Source: Mucor racemosus (Eukaryota > Mucoromycota > Mucoromycetes > Mucorales > Mucoraceae). Taken from it: 64,000 nt of DNA. The notes beneath the pieces were generated by a model, which worked only from the letters and a program-made list of their open reading frames with translations, was not told the origin of the DNA and ran no database searches. Numbering within the stretch: position 1 is the first letter of the stretch; each line of letters starts with the position of its first letter. The stretch is taken from contig JAPEHQ010000014.1 of the NCBI GenBank assembly GCA_027405735.1, forward strand, positions 124,001 to 188,000. The letters run 5' to 3'. Positions 37,985 through 50,073 of the stretch are shown one piece after another. The position numbers and the translations under genes were made by a program.

Positions 37985-39533
37985 GACTTAAATAACATTT
38001 ACTGCTTAAATTTATATGCAAGAAGCCAAATCTAAGGTTATAAATGTTACTTTATCACTCATAAAATTTAAACAAATTAATCTTTTTTAAACTTACTATT
38101 TTAGTTTACAAATGTCAGCTATAAAAAATTTGTTTTCAAGTATACAGTAGCTACAATCGAAACTATGGTTATTAATTGTTAGACAAAATATTAGTTTTTT
38201 TTTTTTATTTCTATATCATTTGAAATTTTATCACTTTTCTGGAACTTTTCGTGGGTTTATAGCAGTTCTAGCTTTTTATTGAGTAGATATAAATATTATT
38301 GCCTTCGATTTGATCTGGTGATTAAGAAATACGTCCAACAATACAGTAGTAAATAATGTTATTTGACCTTAGAATGCAGTTAATCATAAATAAAAATATC
38401 AGCCTCTAATGTAACGACTGTTACCTATATTAAAACCATTAGTCCCTTATGTTAGCATGTGTATTCAGATACAAGAAAAGAATACCACCTTGATAATAGT
38501 CTGATATGCCTTATCAAACGGTGAATATGTCCTTGGAATATTAGAACAAAAAGAGAGAAACAACACATGTAGAAAAGGATTTTCAAGGCTTTACATTATT
38601 TAGCGCATTTAAAACCCTGCTAAATTGCATATTTTAGCCCGTGTAAAAGCAGTATTACAGCGCATCAACCCATAAACTAAACAAAATAGGCAATATCTGC
38701 TATCATAGAAACATACTTTTTCTACTAGAAAAACTGTCTGTCATATCATACATTTATTAAAAAATTGCAAAAGCGAGCCCTTAGAGCGATGCCATAATTG
38801 AGCATAGCACGATCGAACGGCTAAGTCTCTTATACTGTGGTATATATCTAAGCTTTAAATGAAAATACGTTTTTTTATTTACTTTTCTTATATTTAACCA
38901 CGTACGGTCTGAAAATTCAGACTTTGTAGCGGACATTTTTCGGGACTCATTTTATGCTTACCAATACACATGATTTAGATCAAAAAACAGAAAAATCAAA
39001 TTTTGATACCAAAATCAACGTTTAAATATACTACATTGTGAGAGAAAATTGTAGCCATGACTAATACACATTTTATAAAAGCTTAATATTAAATGTTAAG
39101 TAATGAAACTTAGCATTTTTGGCCCAAAAACAAATTTTTGACTAAAGAATTTTCATGTAATATTTTGCAATGAAAATGTTGGATATTTTTTATTGAGCAA
39201 ATAGAGCGCTAAATTTTGTATATGTGTATATTTTTTGTTTTTATAATTGGTAGTATAATGAACTCTAGATTTGCAAAATCAGAAAAAAAAAATTAAAAAA
39301 TGTCAAAATGTCAAAATTAATGATCTGGACAAGAATAATTTTTTAAATTAATATTCAGCTTATAAGCCTTGTGAGTCTTAAAAATAAGAGATTTTATAAT
39401 ACTTGAGAACTTTTTCAAGAATTTACGATGCTGTACCAATTTGATTCAAGCTTATTACTGTAAATCTTTATGCATGTTAATATTGTGTGGTAGTTTAATT
39501 GATGATAATATAGTCTTACTTATAATTATTGCG

Positions 39534-39794
39534 CTAGAGGTAATTTACATTGAGCTTTAATCTTACGTTTCCAATATCATAAACATAAACATTGTCATCA
39601 CTGAAATCTATTGCCGTCTTTTTATCCTCTTTGTCCCAAGCCAAATTATTTAATGCTTTATCAGAACCAACTGAAGCAGCACTTACAAATAATTCCTCGG
39701 TATTTGCATTCAAATTCCATAAACTAAATTGACTGGTTCCATCTACAGTAGTATCAAACTTATTATTAGCCCTCCATTTGATAAATGCCGCCAA
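39534..39794 (-). pseudogene. Captured dynein intermediate chain fragment, copy 1
   Basis: About 86 codons on the minus strand read as part of the C-terminal WD40 region of cytoplasmic dynein intermediate chain: SQFSLWNLNANTEELFVSA, DKALNNLAWDKEDKKTAI and NVYVYDIG. Family members have DLWNLN..TE, ALN.v.W and HVYVYDIGE at these places. Right after VYVYDIG the sequence has GTAAG, which looks like the original splice donor, so it was copied as genomic DNA and not through mRNA. No start codon or flanking exons are present. It lies inside the L-I repeat and recurs at 46446. Confidence 0.7.
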
Positions 39795-40555
39795 TCTAAA
39801 ATCAGAAACACCCCATTGTCATTGTTACAAGCTATGAAAAGCTTGATTTTGAATAATACAACAGCTATTAAATAAAAAACAAGATAATACTAATAGCATA
39901 TGGTGAGTATTCAAAATCTAAGTGAGTTTGATGAAGTATGCTTCTAAACCCTTTTGAAAATCCTGAGGCAAACACAAGATCTTGGTCCTGTAATTTCTAT
40001 CCATCAAAATGTCGCAATTTCCATCACACAATGAATGCACCTTTTATCAATCTTGACCTCGATATACATTGGGTATCAGTTTTTTACCATTGTATTTTCT
40101 CTGATTCATTAATATCAGGCCATATTGAACAATAGCGTATCAAATTTAAATTTACTATTATACTGTTGGTATTTTTTTTTGCTATTATTATCATTGATTA
40201 TAGTCGTCAAAATGATTGGTACAGTATATCATATTACCATTTCGAATTAGTAGAAATTACACAATTGATATCTGCACTTAACACTTGTAGATTGGAAAGT
40301 TGATGTCTGTCTTTAGCTTGATGAATAATACCTACTTTGGTTAACCAGTATAATTTATAATTATAGGTGTTTCTACTCCTAAAAACTAAATTTTTAAATG
40401 CAACTGCATCTGTTGAATATCACTTGAGTTTCTGTGCGTTGTAGCTCATGTTATACTAACTCCCATTTTGGTAAAGATTGCTTTACATTCATCCACGTTC
40501 AATTTTTCTGTTATACAGCTTAATATTAATGTACTAACATTGAGTTTTGTCTATA

Positions 40556-41054
40556 CAGTCGTGATTCGATTTAGTGGAATCGTTGGGAGGGAGAAAAGTG
40601 CCCACGAAATCGAATTTTCCACTAAATCGAATTAATTATTTTCCGTAATATTGGATCAAAAAATGAGAATAAAAAGGCGTTACTAGTTTATATTATTAAA
40701 TAGTGTTGTTAATAAAGGCTTTTCATATTCGAACAACTGAATTAAACAATGGATAATAAGAAATTTCTTAAAAAACTGAGGTAAATTAGGCACATGATTT
40801 GGTTATTCTCCATATTTCTTCTAATTTCATGGCTACCAGCAGATCAAGCTATTAACGGCTAAATGCAGTTTTATCCAATAGTGTTTATGTTTTACTCATA
40901 TAGTGGACTGGTAGAAACGAAATTGTCCACTATCCACTGAATCGATTCAGTGAATTTAGGCAGTAAAATTATGAAAAAAAAAACGGGAGATTTCAAACTG
41001 TCCATGAAATCGAAAATCCGTTATTTACGAGTCCACTAAATCGAATCACAACTG
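40556..41054. mobile_element. MITE, 499 bp, TA target duplication
   Basis: The ends are inverted repeats of about 27 bp with two or three mismatches: left CAGTCGTGATTCGATTTAG, right the reverse complement of CAGTTGTGATTCGATTTAG. TA lies at both sides (40554-40555, 41055-41056). Variants of the phrase CCACTAAATCGAAT recur inside. There is no transposase gene. TA target and CAGT ends suggest mobilisation by a pogo/Tc1-superfamily transposase, but the ends differ from those of the pogo element at 49664, so a different source is needed. Confidence 0.85.
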
Positions 41055-41056
41055 TA

Positions 41057-44000
41057 GGTATCTTATCAATTGAAACAAAAATAGCATCAAACAACATGGA
41101 TTGATTTGAATTTTGACATTAAAATTTAAGTACAATTTGTATCTTTTATTTACAATATTTTGTTTAATTATAGCTACATTTTTGATAGAATAATAATGTA
41201 TTGAATCCAAAAATTACAAAAACAACAAACATGGCTGGTCATGTTTATCAATTAAACACAAACCATCGGGATTTTTCATATCATGTTTCTTTATATTATA
41301 ATGTGCACAAAGTGCTCCGCTTTTATCTGTACTATTTCGATTAACTTTATCTGCATTTCTGATGGAGTAATGATACATTTTGGTTCATAAACAAGTACCT
41401 TTGAAACAGTCGAAATGATGAGAGCGAGTGATATTACTCGAATTTGAAAGGGCGCAGAAATTTGCTAAGGATATAAACCGGCCAATTATATCGCTCGGTT
41501 AAAACCCCAAAAACCATTTTTAGGAGCGTCGTTTTAAATTTTGTCAATCCCAGATTCGTTCCGTAATCAATTTTGGATTATATTTTTCATAAAAAATGAT
41601 TCTAAAAATTAAAATCGAATCATACTCGTGAGAATAGATAGTAAGTTGAATATGTATATGAGAAACTTCTGACGTACATTTTTATTTCGCGTCGAATGGT
41701 GTTATTTTTAAAAATAATTTTTTAATAAAATTTTACACAAAATTAAAAATAAAAAATAACACTTTTTGGGTAAAAAGTCATATTAGTTGAAAACAACCCA
41801 TTAAATTAAACTATTGTAAATAATAGCCCTTGTTTATGCCTACATTTTGATATATTATTATTGATTGGAGCTATCTTTTTGGCTGAGAAAAATCAACTTT
41901 TTGATATTTTTTTTCAAAAAATCTATTTTTAGACGACCATATACAAGGGAAAAATTGATGGAGCTGAATTTGATTAGAAAAATTTACTAAATCTCAAATT
42001 TCTCCATGAGGTGTTGATACTTTTTGGAGCAAAAAAATGAATTAAGTAGACAATCATTGGCACTATTATACTAGCTAATAATTGCTTTAGAGAACATATT
42101 TAGCTCTGCTTTAATTTTGAAGAATTATCATTCTGATTTTTTAGATTTACCTCTCAAAATATCAGAAACATAAAGAAAGTTTTCGAATTTTTTGAGATTT
42201 TAATATGTATGTTATAAAAAAATAAAAAACAAGTAGTGTTTCATAATTGTTAAGACTTTGGTAGCTTATAATTTCATCGGGCTATTGTCAACTAAATGCC
42301 ATCATTTTTAGCAAGAAAAATCAAATACTGAGCCTTTCAAGCATTTAGTACCCACTTCTATGCATATTGGATGGGATTTATTAGCTTATTGTGATACTGT
42401 AATATATAAAGAAGAATTTGGTGTTATTTGTTCAAGGACTTCCAATAGATTTATCGATTTGGTAAACTATTTGTGCCAAATATTGATCGTGCAATTTTCA
42501 ATCCCAATACAATTTTTATGGATTTTTTTTTAAAATTCATCCACTTGTTATGAGAATTATAAAAGCCATGATGAATGCCACACATATTGTACAGGGAATA
42601 TTAAAGTACTTTCTGCTTGATGGTAAAAAAAATCAGTCAGAGATGATGAGAAAATAACCGCTCACAATAAGCTACTGTAAATGACTTGAGTCAGCGCTAG
42701 TTACATTCTATAGATATGCATTTAATGGCAAAAATCTTTATTTTCAAATCTATAAGAGCATTCATTTATGTCTAGCAGAGAAAGGGTTTTAGTGGATCTG
42801 AGGAAATTCTGTGCTCATATACTATAATTCTTGTATTGTAACAACAGTTTTTGAATTATGGTTACACATGTGGCCCATGTTAAATGAATGACGTAAATAT
42901 TCAGAGCCTTCACGCGTATATATACCGCAGCAAAGAGAAAACTTTTTCTTTTTCTTCTTTCTCCTCTTTTATAACTCATGGATGTCAACAATCAGTAATG
43001 GTTGTTGGCATGCTATTTCGAGGATATGTTTGAATGAAATAGTACGTTTTAAATCCTCTAAAAAAAACAAAGCAATCTATATCCTGTTGAGTTTCGAAGT
43101 GGAATGCTTTTCAGTACAGTAAAAACAGAAAAGGGCATCCTCGAAGGCAAGACTTCTTCTTGAAGAAGCAAATATAATCAGGTAACTGGTAGTTTTGGAT
43201 GCGTTTTTAGCCAGGGGGTTGAATAACTAAAAAAAAATGCATCGAACAGAGTTTTTGAATTACATGTAATACTATCTGGCTGTTCTAAAACTACCCCAGA
43301 AAGTTTTCCCATGAGAGACTTAAAATATGCTATAGCTCCCAACAATATCCTCGCAATATATTAGCAGCAACAAGCAAGCGCCTTTAAGCTTGTACAATCT
43401 CCTTAGGGGAGGATCTGTCCGTTTAGAGATTGGAGTTGTTAGTTTCAAGAAATTGCAAAAAACGTATCGACCCTGTTTATGTGGCAGGCTCACCCAACAA
43501 CATTTCAACCGATTGCTTCAATGACAAGTAAAATGACTCAAGACACGACCAAGGCAAGACCAAGGCAAGATCAAGACAGCATCAAGGCAATGTCAATGGG
43601 CCCTGTACCTTTTTTCCCTCTATTATTAGAGGTTTTTGATGGCAGTATAAAATGTAAAATATAAAGCTATAGCATATGTCTCGTAAATCCCTGATCCTTC
43701 ACATATTAGTTCATCAATTGCTCTAATGGTTCAAATTTATCTAATAGTAAAGGTTTCCAATAAAAGTGTAATTTTTTCCTTGATAACAAATTTATTGATT
43801 TCCGGCTATTCTATTATTATTGATTTAATGTTTGTTGATTGATGAAAAGTAAATGATATATGAGGTTAAGGGTTTTTTGTACTTTATACTGTATACTGTA
43901 TACTATATATAATAATAATTGTGAGGCTGATTGACATTTGATATAAAATTTGGTTGCTGTAGTATTTTGTTTGAGCATGGGCAAAATATAAGTACTGTTA

Positions 44001-44112
44001 GAAAATGGCAGCAAAATGCAAAACCTCATGAAGATTAAAAGAGCTTATTTACATTCATAATTGTTGTACAAAAACAGCATGTCAATACATACAGTAGTTC
44101 TAGTATACAGTA
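41057..44112. other. Noncoding DNA between the MITE and the second MITE
   Basis: No gene is supported. 41160-41400 has a loose internal duplication. 41712-41762 holds an AT-rich inverted repeat (GTGTTATTTTTAA and its complement about 30 bases apart). 43550-43595 has four degenerate copies of an 11-mer like GACCAAGGCAA. Near 41937 the words ATATACAAGGGAAAAA suggest an inverted, very decayed piece of the 1.2-kb repeat. Confidence 0.45.
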
Positions 44113-44253
44113 CACTATGAAGAAAAATCTCTTAATCTTCTTAATTGCGCCGCATTAAGGCAAATAAGAAAATTTTCACTGCTTATTTTTTTGAATTTCG
44201 CCTTAATATGTCACAATTAAGAGAACAAATTAAGACATTTTTTCTTCATAGTG
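44113..44253. mobile_element. Small MITE with 25-bp inverted ends
   Basis: The 141-bp unit starts CACTATGAAGAAAAATC and ends with the near reverse complement (GATTTTTTC-type arm reading to CTTCATAGTG). A TA stands at 44111-44112, and GGTA follows the right end, so the target duplication is TA or GTA with one extra base. It has no coding capacity. The ends are typical of Tc1/mariner-derived MITEs and unlike the other elements in this window. Confidence 0.65.
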
Positions 44254-46445
44254 GTATATGCAAATGCATAGTGAGCGTACACTTTTGGCTTTAGATTAAT
44301 AAGTAAATGCATATATTAGTAGCGTTCATAAAATGACTGAGCCCAACACTACGGCCGACCTGTTGTGCTGCACAAGATAATTTTGTTGTGCCCAGGTGGG
44401 CTGCACACTATGGCCTGATGTGTCGTTGCACCCACTGAATAATGGCTAAAAAAGATAACAAGATGCACATGGGCATAATAGAAACTGCTCACAAGCATAA
44501 CAAAAAGATTGTATGTGCAGAATTATAGATTCTGTCCGAGTGCATGACATTAATCCCATGTGTGCATATTAGTAGAATTGCCTATAAGCATATCATTATT
44601 CTTATTTGTGCTTAATAATAAAATCTGACCATGAACATAATGAGTTGACCGTATGGCCACAAATTGGTTTGTACATGAGCATCGTGCGGTTCTCAAATTT
44701 CCATTGCATCTTTTACTGAAATGGGGTTTTAAATTACATTTGCTTTTATTAATATAGCTTATATATTCTTATATAGACAATACAATTCAATATGTTGCTG
44801 ATGTAGAGCAATACATGCAAGGTCCAATATATTTACGATTATCATCATTTGTAAATATGTTTATAGCTATAATGTTTGCAGCAACAATGGTTTTTGCTCG
44901 AGCATAAGCTTAAATAACACTTACTGCTTAAATCTATATGCAGGCCAAATCTAAGATTATAGATGTTGCTTTATCATTCATAAAATTTAAACAAATTAAC
45001 ATTGTTTAAACTTACTATTTTAGTTTATGATTGTCAACTGTAAAAAGATTTGTTTTCAAGTATACAGTAGTTACGGTCATAACTATAGTTATTAAGCAAG
45101 ACATCAGATTATTCTTTTTTTTTTTGTGTTTCTATATCATTTGAAATTTTATCACTTTTCTGGAACATTTCATGAGTTTGTAGCCAGCTCTAGCGTTTGA
45201 TTGCGTAGATATAAATATCATTGCCTTCGATTTGATCTGGTAATCAAGAAATACGTCCAACAATACAGTAGTAAATAATGATATTTGATCTTAAAATGCG
45301 GCTAAATAAAAATATCAGTCTCTAATATATATAGACTGCTACTTATATTAAAAATATTAGTCCCTTATGTTAACATGGGTATTCTGTTAAAATAAAGAAT
45401 ACCAGCTTGATAGTCTGATATGCCTTATCAAATGGTGAAAATACCCTTGGAATATGAAAGCAAAAAGAGAGAAAAAACACACGTAGAAAAGGATTTCTAA
45501 GGCTCTACATTATTTAGCGCAATTAAAACCCTGTTAAATTGCACATTTCAGTCAATGTAAAAGCGGCATTATAGCGCATGAACCATAAACTAAGCAAAAT
45601 ACGCAATATCTGTTATCATAGAAATATGCATTTTTCTACCAGAAAACCCGTCTGTCATATTGTACATTCATTAAAAAATCGCAAAAGGGAGCCCGTAGAG
45701 CGACACCATAATTGATCATAGCAAGATTGAACAGCTAAGTCTCCTACACTATGGAATATCTATGTTTTAAATAAAAAAGCGTTTGTTTTTTTTTTACTTT
45801 TCTTATATTTAACCATGTACTGTCTGAAAATTCAGACTCTGTAGCGGACATTTTCGGGGCTCATTTTATCCTTACCAATATACATGATTTATATCAAAAA
45901 ACAGAAAAATCAAATTTTGATACCAAAATCAACGTTTAAACATACTACATTGTGAGAGAAAATTGTAGCCATAACTAATACACATTTTATGAAAGCTTAA
46001 TATTTAATATTAAGTAACAAAACTTTGTACTTTTGCCCCAAAAATGGAATTTTGGTTAAAGGATTTTCATGTAATATTTTGCAATAAAAACGTTTGTTAT
46101 TTTTCATTGAGCAAATAGAGCGCAAAATTTTGTATATGTGTATATTTTTTATTTTTATAATTGGCAGTATAATTAACTCTAGATTTGCAAAATCAGAAAA
46201 AAAAATTGAAAAATATCAAAATTAATGATCTGGACAAGAATGATTTTTGAAATTAATATTCCGCTTATAAGCTTTGTGAGTCTTAAAAATAAGAGATTTT
46301 ATAATACTTGGGAATTTTTCAAGAATTTACAATGCTGTACCCATTTGATTCAAGCTTATTATTACGGTAAATCTTTAAACATGTTAATATTGTGTGGTAG
46401 TTCAGTTGATAATAATATAGTCTTACTTTATAATTATTGCGCTAG

Positions 46446-46700
46446 AAGTGATTTACATTAATTCTTTTTACTCTTACCTCTCCAATATCATAAACATAAA
46501 CATGGCAATCACTGGAACCTATTGCCGCCTTTTTATCCTCTTTGTCCCAAGCCAATTTATTCAATCCTTTACCAGAACTAACTTAAGTACTTACAAATGG
46601 TTCCTCGGTATTTTCATTCAAATTCCATAAATTAAATTGACTTGTTCCATTAACAGTAGTATCAAATGTATCATCAGATCGCCTTATGATAAATGTCGCC
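46446..46700 (-). pseudogene. Captured dynein intermediate chain fragment, copy 2
   Basis: This is the same fragment as at 39534, in the other L copy. It reads SQFNLWNLNENTEEPFVS, then a stop, then KLAWDKEDKKAAIGSSD and HVYVYDIGE, followed by GTAAGAG. It keeps some family residues lost in copy 1 (GSSD.HVYVYDIGE) but has acquired a nonsense codon. The two copies therefore descend from one capture that predates amplification of the L-I repeat. Confidence 0.68.
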
Positions 46701-47351
46701 AATCTGAAATCAGAAACATCCCGTTGTCATTGTTATAAGCTATGAAAAGCTTGATTTTTAATAATACAACAATTAAATAAAAGAAAAAATGATACTGATC
46801 GCATATGGTGAGTATTCAACATCTAGTGGAGTTTAATGAAAAATGCTTTTTTTGAACCCTTTTAAAAATCCTGACGCAAACACAACATCTTGTTCATGTA
46901 ATTTCTATTCATCAAAATGTCGCGATTTTGACCACGCAATGAAAGCACCTTTTATCAATCTTGACCTCGTTTTACATTGAGTATCAGTTTTTTACCAGTT
47001 GTATTTTCTCTAATTCATTAATATTCGGTCATATTAAACGATAATAGTATATTAAATTACAATTTCCCAGCATACTGTTGGTAGTTTTTTGTTATTACTT
47101 TAAAAACTTGATCCTATTATTATTATTATTACCATTGATTATAATTGTCAAACTGATTGATTCATACAGTATATCATATTACTATTTCGCATTGGTAGGG
47201 ATTATATAATTGATATATGCATTTAACACTGGTGGACGATTGGAAAGTTGGTGTTTGTCTTTAGTTTGATAAATAATGCGTACTTTGATTTTCCAGTATA
47301 ATTCTAGGTGTAGAAATACCTAAAAACTGAATTTTCCAATGCAGCTGTATC

Positions 47352-47530
47352 TGTTATGTCAGAATCTAGATATAGAGCTACAGTAGTCGTATTATCAGGA
47401 TATTGTTATAGTTACACCATTAATAGCTATTGTATCACTTGATGATCTCTTCTATATATAATCTCATCCTCTACATTGAACAAAACCCACCTTTTACTCT
47501 TGTCTAATTCTTATTAGTTTTGGTAAAACA
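47352..47530 (+). mobile_element. Solo LTR 3 (179 bp)
   Basis: The insert starts TGTTATGTCAGAATC and ends GGTAAAACA, with flanking GTATC (47347-47351) and GCATC (47531-47535); uninterrupted copies at 1640 and 40400 lack it. The internal CTATATATAATCTC and the TGTTATG..ACA ends have the look of a Ty1/copia-type LTR. Confidence 0.75.
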
Positions 47531-47570
47531 GCATCTGTTGAATATCACTTGAGTTTCTGTGCGTTGTAGC

Positions 47571-48054
47571 TGAAGTGAACTAATAAGCTAGATTCCCATC
47601 ATAAAATACCTAAATTAAATGTCATCTCATTGAAACCATGCTATCAAAGATAAGACTATATAGTAAATAGACAATTGTATGAAGATAGCAAGGATATAAT
47701 ACTCAAATAAGAGATGCTAAAATACTAAAGTAATGTGGGATATCCCAAATAAAAAATACAAAAGTACATGCTTATCAAGTAGAACAAGTAAGGGCTGTTC
47801 TGAAAGCATGATTGGCAAACTATATTTAAAACACCGTTCTTAATCCACCAAATCGATAACCAAACAACCCAACATTTATACTCAAAATTAATGGAATCGT
47901 TGACAATTGCAATACAATTGCAAGATAATAAATAATCACCAAATAATATAAATAAAGACGTAGAATAACCATTTTATTGCACATGATCCATATTTTAATA
48001 AAGAATAATTTTAACAGTATTCTTTATCGCTTTTTACACCCATATTTTACTGCA
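47571..48054 (+). mobile_element. Solo LTR 4 (484 bp)
   Basis: The insert starts TGAAGTGAAC and ends ATTTTACTGCA, flanked by GTAGC (47566-47570) and GTAAC (48055-48059). The other L-I copies read straight through this site (TTGTAGCTCATG). A TATA-like TATAAATAAAG lies near 47947, and its end resembles that of solo LTR 1 (both TTTACTGCA). Confidence 0.7.
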
Positions 48055-48350
48055 GTAACTCATGTTATACTAACCCCCATTTTGGCAAATATTGCTTTAA
48101 ATTCATCCATATTCAATGTTTGTGTTATACAGCTTAATATTGATGTACTAACATTGAGTTTTGTTTAAATATCCATCATAAATTGGCATTTTTTTCAGAT
48201 AATTTCTACTACCAATTTCTGGAAAGCTCTATTATCATTTCCAAAAAGAAAAAATACACCTTAATTTGCTGCATTTCCCAAATAGTAGAAAACTGACAAA
48301 TACATGCTCACATGTATGGGGATTAAAATTGTAGACCAAAGGAGAGTGAC

Positions 48351-48511
48351 AAACTTAACGGGTATCGCATGCGTTAAAAATTGAGTGCGCCACACATATT
48401 CGTGAGTTCAAACCCGCCAAATGGGAAGCCCTTTGGTATTAGGATACAAATTTCGAAAGAGAATCTCCGGTGACCTTGCTTCTCATTGAATATGATCGTC
48501 CTTTTTTTTTT
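48351..48511 (+). ncRNA. tRNA-like Pol III unit, second copy
   Basis: A-box-like AAACTTAACGG (48351-48361), a perfect B box GTTCAAACC (48406-48414) and a T(10) run (48502-48511) repeat the layout seen at 1979-2138. Conservation of all three signals in two diverged copies is suggestive, but both belong to the same repeat family. Confidence 0.42.
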
Positions 48512-49880
48512 CTTAGTAAGCTTTGCATATGTCTAGCAAATTTTTTTCTTTTTCATTAATGCATATGATATGCATACTAGTAAATTTTGGTGGCAAATCC
48601 CGGCTCGATACCAAAGTTATCAGCATCCATGGGTCATTGTACGTTCAACCATTTCGAGCAACAAGTTGGTTACGTGCTACTTACACCTACTAAGATCAGC
48701 AAGCCCATCAGTTCTTCTCAACGAATATAAATCCAAACGACCTCCCGTTGCAATGGCAGATACTTCTAGCGCTGATCCGCAGAATTGCAAAAGGTTTAGC
48801 CTTGTCGTGTATTTTCAGGTTTGATAAATAATACTTGAAAAAGAATACAATAATCAAAAGAAAATGAGTAATGAATCAGTTCTTTAACTATATAATAAAA
48901 ACAAGATGTCGTTAATTTAGATATAAAAGTATAATGTTTTATATTGATGTGACATTGAGATCCTGAGGTGTAACTTAATAAAGCATTATTGAACCATTAA
49001 ATCTATTTGATAGTAATCTAAGGATTGAAATGGATTAATCATAATTTAACCGTTCTTGCAGAGCTTGTGAATTACCTTGTTTCAATGCTGCGCTGAATGT
49101 GCTTGGATGTTGATTTGATAGCTACTTGATTAATTAACCGCTGGGATGAAATAATATGGTATCATAATTGAGGTCCAAGGTCCAAGCGTTCTTGGTAATC
49201 ATCAATGGATTAAACTTAGTACATTAGGAGTTTTTTATATCCAATATCAAGACTTTGCACTTCAATACATGTCGTAATCAATAGATTGTAAGATGAATTG
49301 ATACTGTAGAAGGTGATAACATAAAATGATAATACTTGGTGGCATACAACATAGTATATAGTTCATATTTTGTCAATGGTCACTCTTCTAAAAAAAAACC
49401 GAACAATCTCCGGAAGCGGCCATCTAATAATATTTCCAAGCTTTAAATTTCTAGAAAAAATTACCGGACAGCCCGGACGCGGTTGTTTTAATATTCCAAG
49501 CAGCTATAAGATGCAGTTATCGAAATTTCATACAAAAATTAAGGTTCGACTGTATTGCTATTAATTATTCAAAGGCTTATTTTAGGTAAAACATAAATAC
49601 AACCTACAACGTAATGATCCAGTTACATTGTTACATTACATAAGCAAATTGCACATATAAATACAGTAGTCGCGCTATATAAGGCTACACTATATAAGGC
49701 TATGCTCTCTATAAGGCTAAGATTTTTGAAAAAAAAATTTTTTAGCAGGGAAATAGCCTTATTAGCCTTATTTTAGATAAGGCTGTGCTAAAAAAAAATT
49801 TAGCCTTATATAAAACAGCACGTGACCAAAATTTTAGTATTTACATAATAAAAATTTAAATTTTTCAATTTTTTAGAATT

Positions 49881-49955
49881 TGTCGCTTAGTGCAGTGGTT
49901 ATTTGTCGGTCTTGTTAAGCTAAGGACCTGAGTTCGACTCTCACCCGTTACACTT
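49881..49955 (+). ncRNA. tRNA-like sequence inside the pogo element
   Basis: TAGTGCAGTGG (49888-49898) is a perfect match to the A-box consensus TRGYNNARNGG, and GTTCGACTC (49932-49940) to the B box GWTCRANNC, 33 bases apart as in tRNA genes. The T arm CTGAG/TTCGACT/CTCAC folds with one mismatch, but acceptor and D stems do not pair by eye. It is most likely a tRNA pseudogene or SINE head lying between the left end and the transposase gene. Confidence 0.4.
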
Positions 49956-50073
49956 TTGCTAAGTTAGTTATGTTCGTAGTTTTTTCTTCCCCTTTAAAAC
50001 GTAACTCAAATCGAATAATTGATAGAAATATATTTTATTGGTTGCTTTTTTTAATACAAAAAAAATTTTTTTT

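Larger units (their letters stand above)
36809..40553 (+). repeat. L-I repeat: L part plus start of I part
   Basis: It begins ACTACGGCCGACCTG and follows the L part at 44348 to about 39990, then the first 560 bases of the I part. A solo LTR (37323-37984) and a dynein-derived fragment (39534-39794) lie inside. The match stops exactly where the MITE at 40556 begins; beyond the MITE the sequence is unrelated to the rest of the I part. Without the LTR the L part is about 2.5 kb, the same as in the next copy. Confidence 0.8.
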
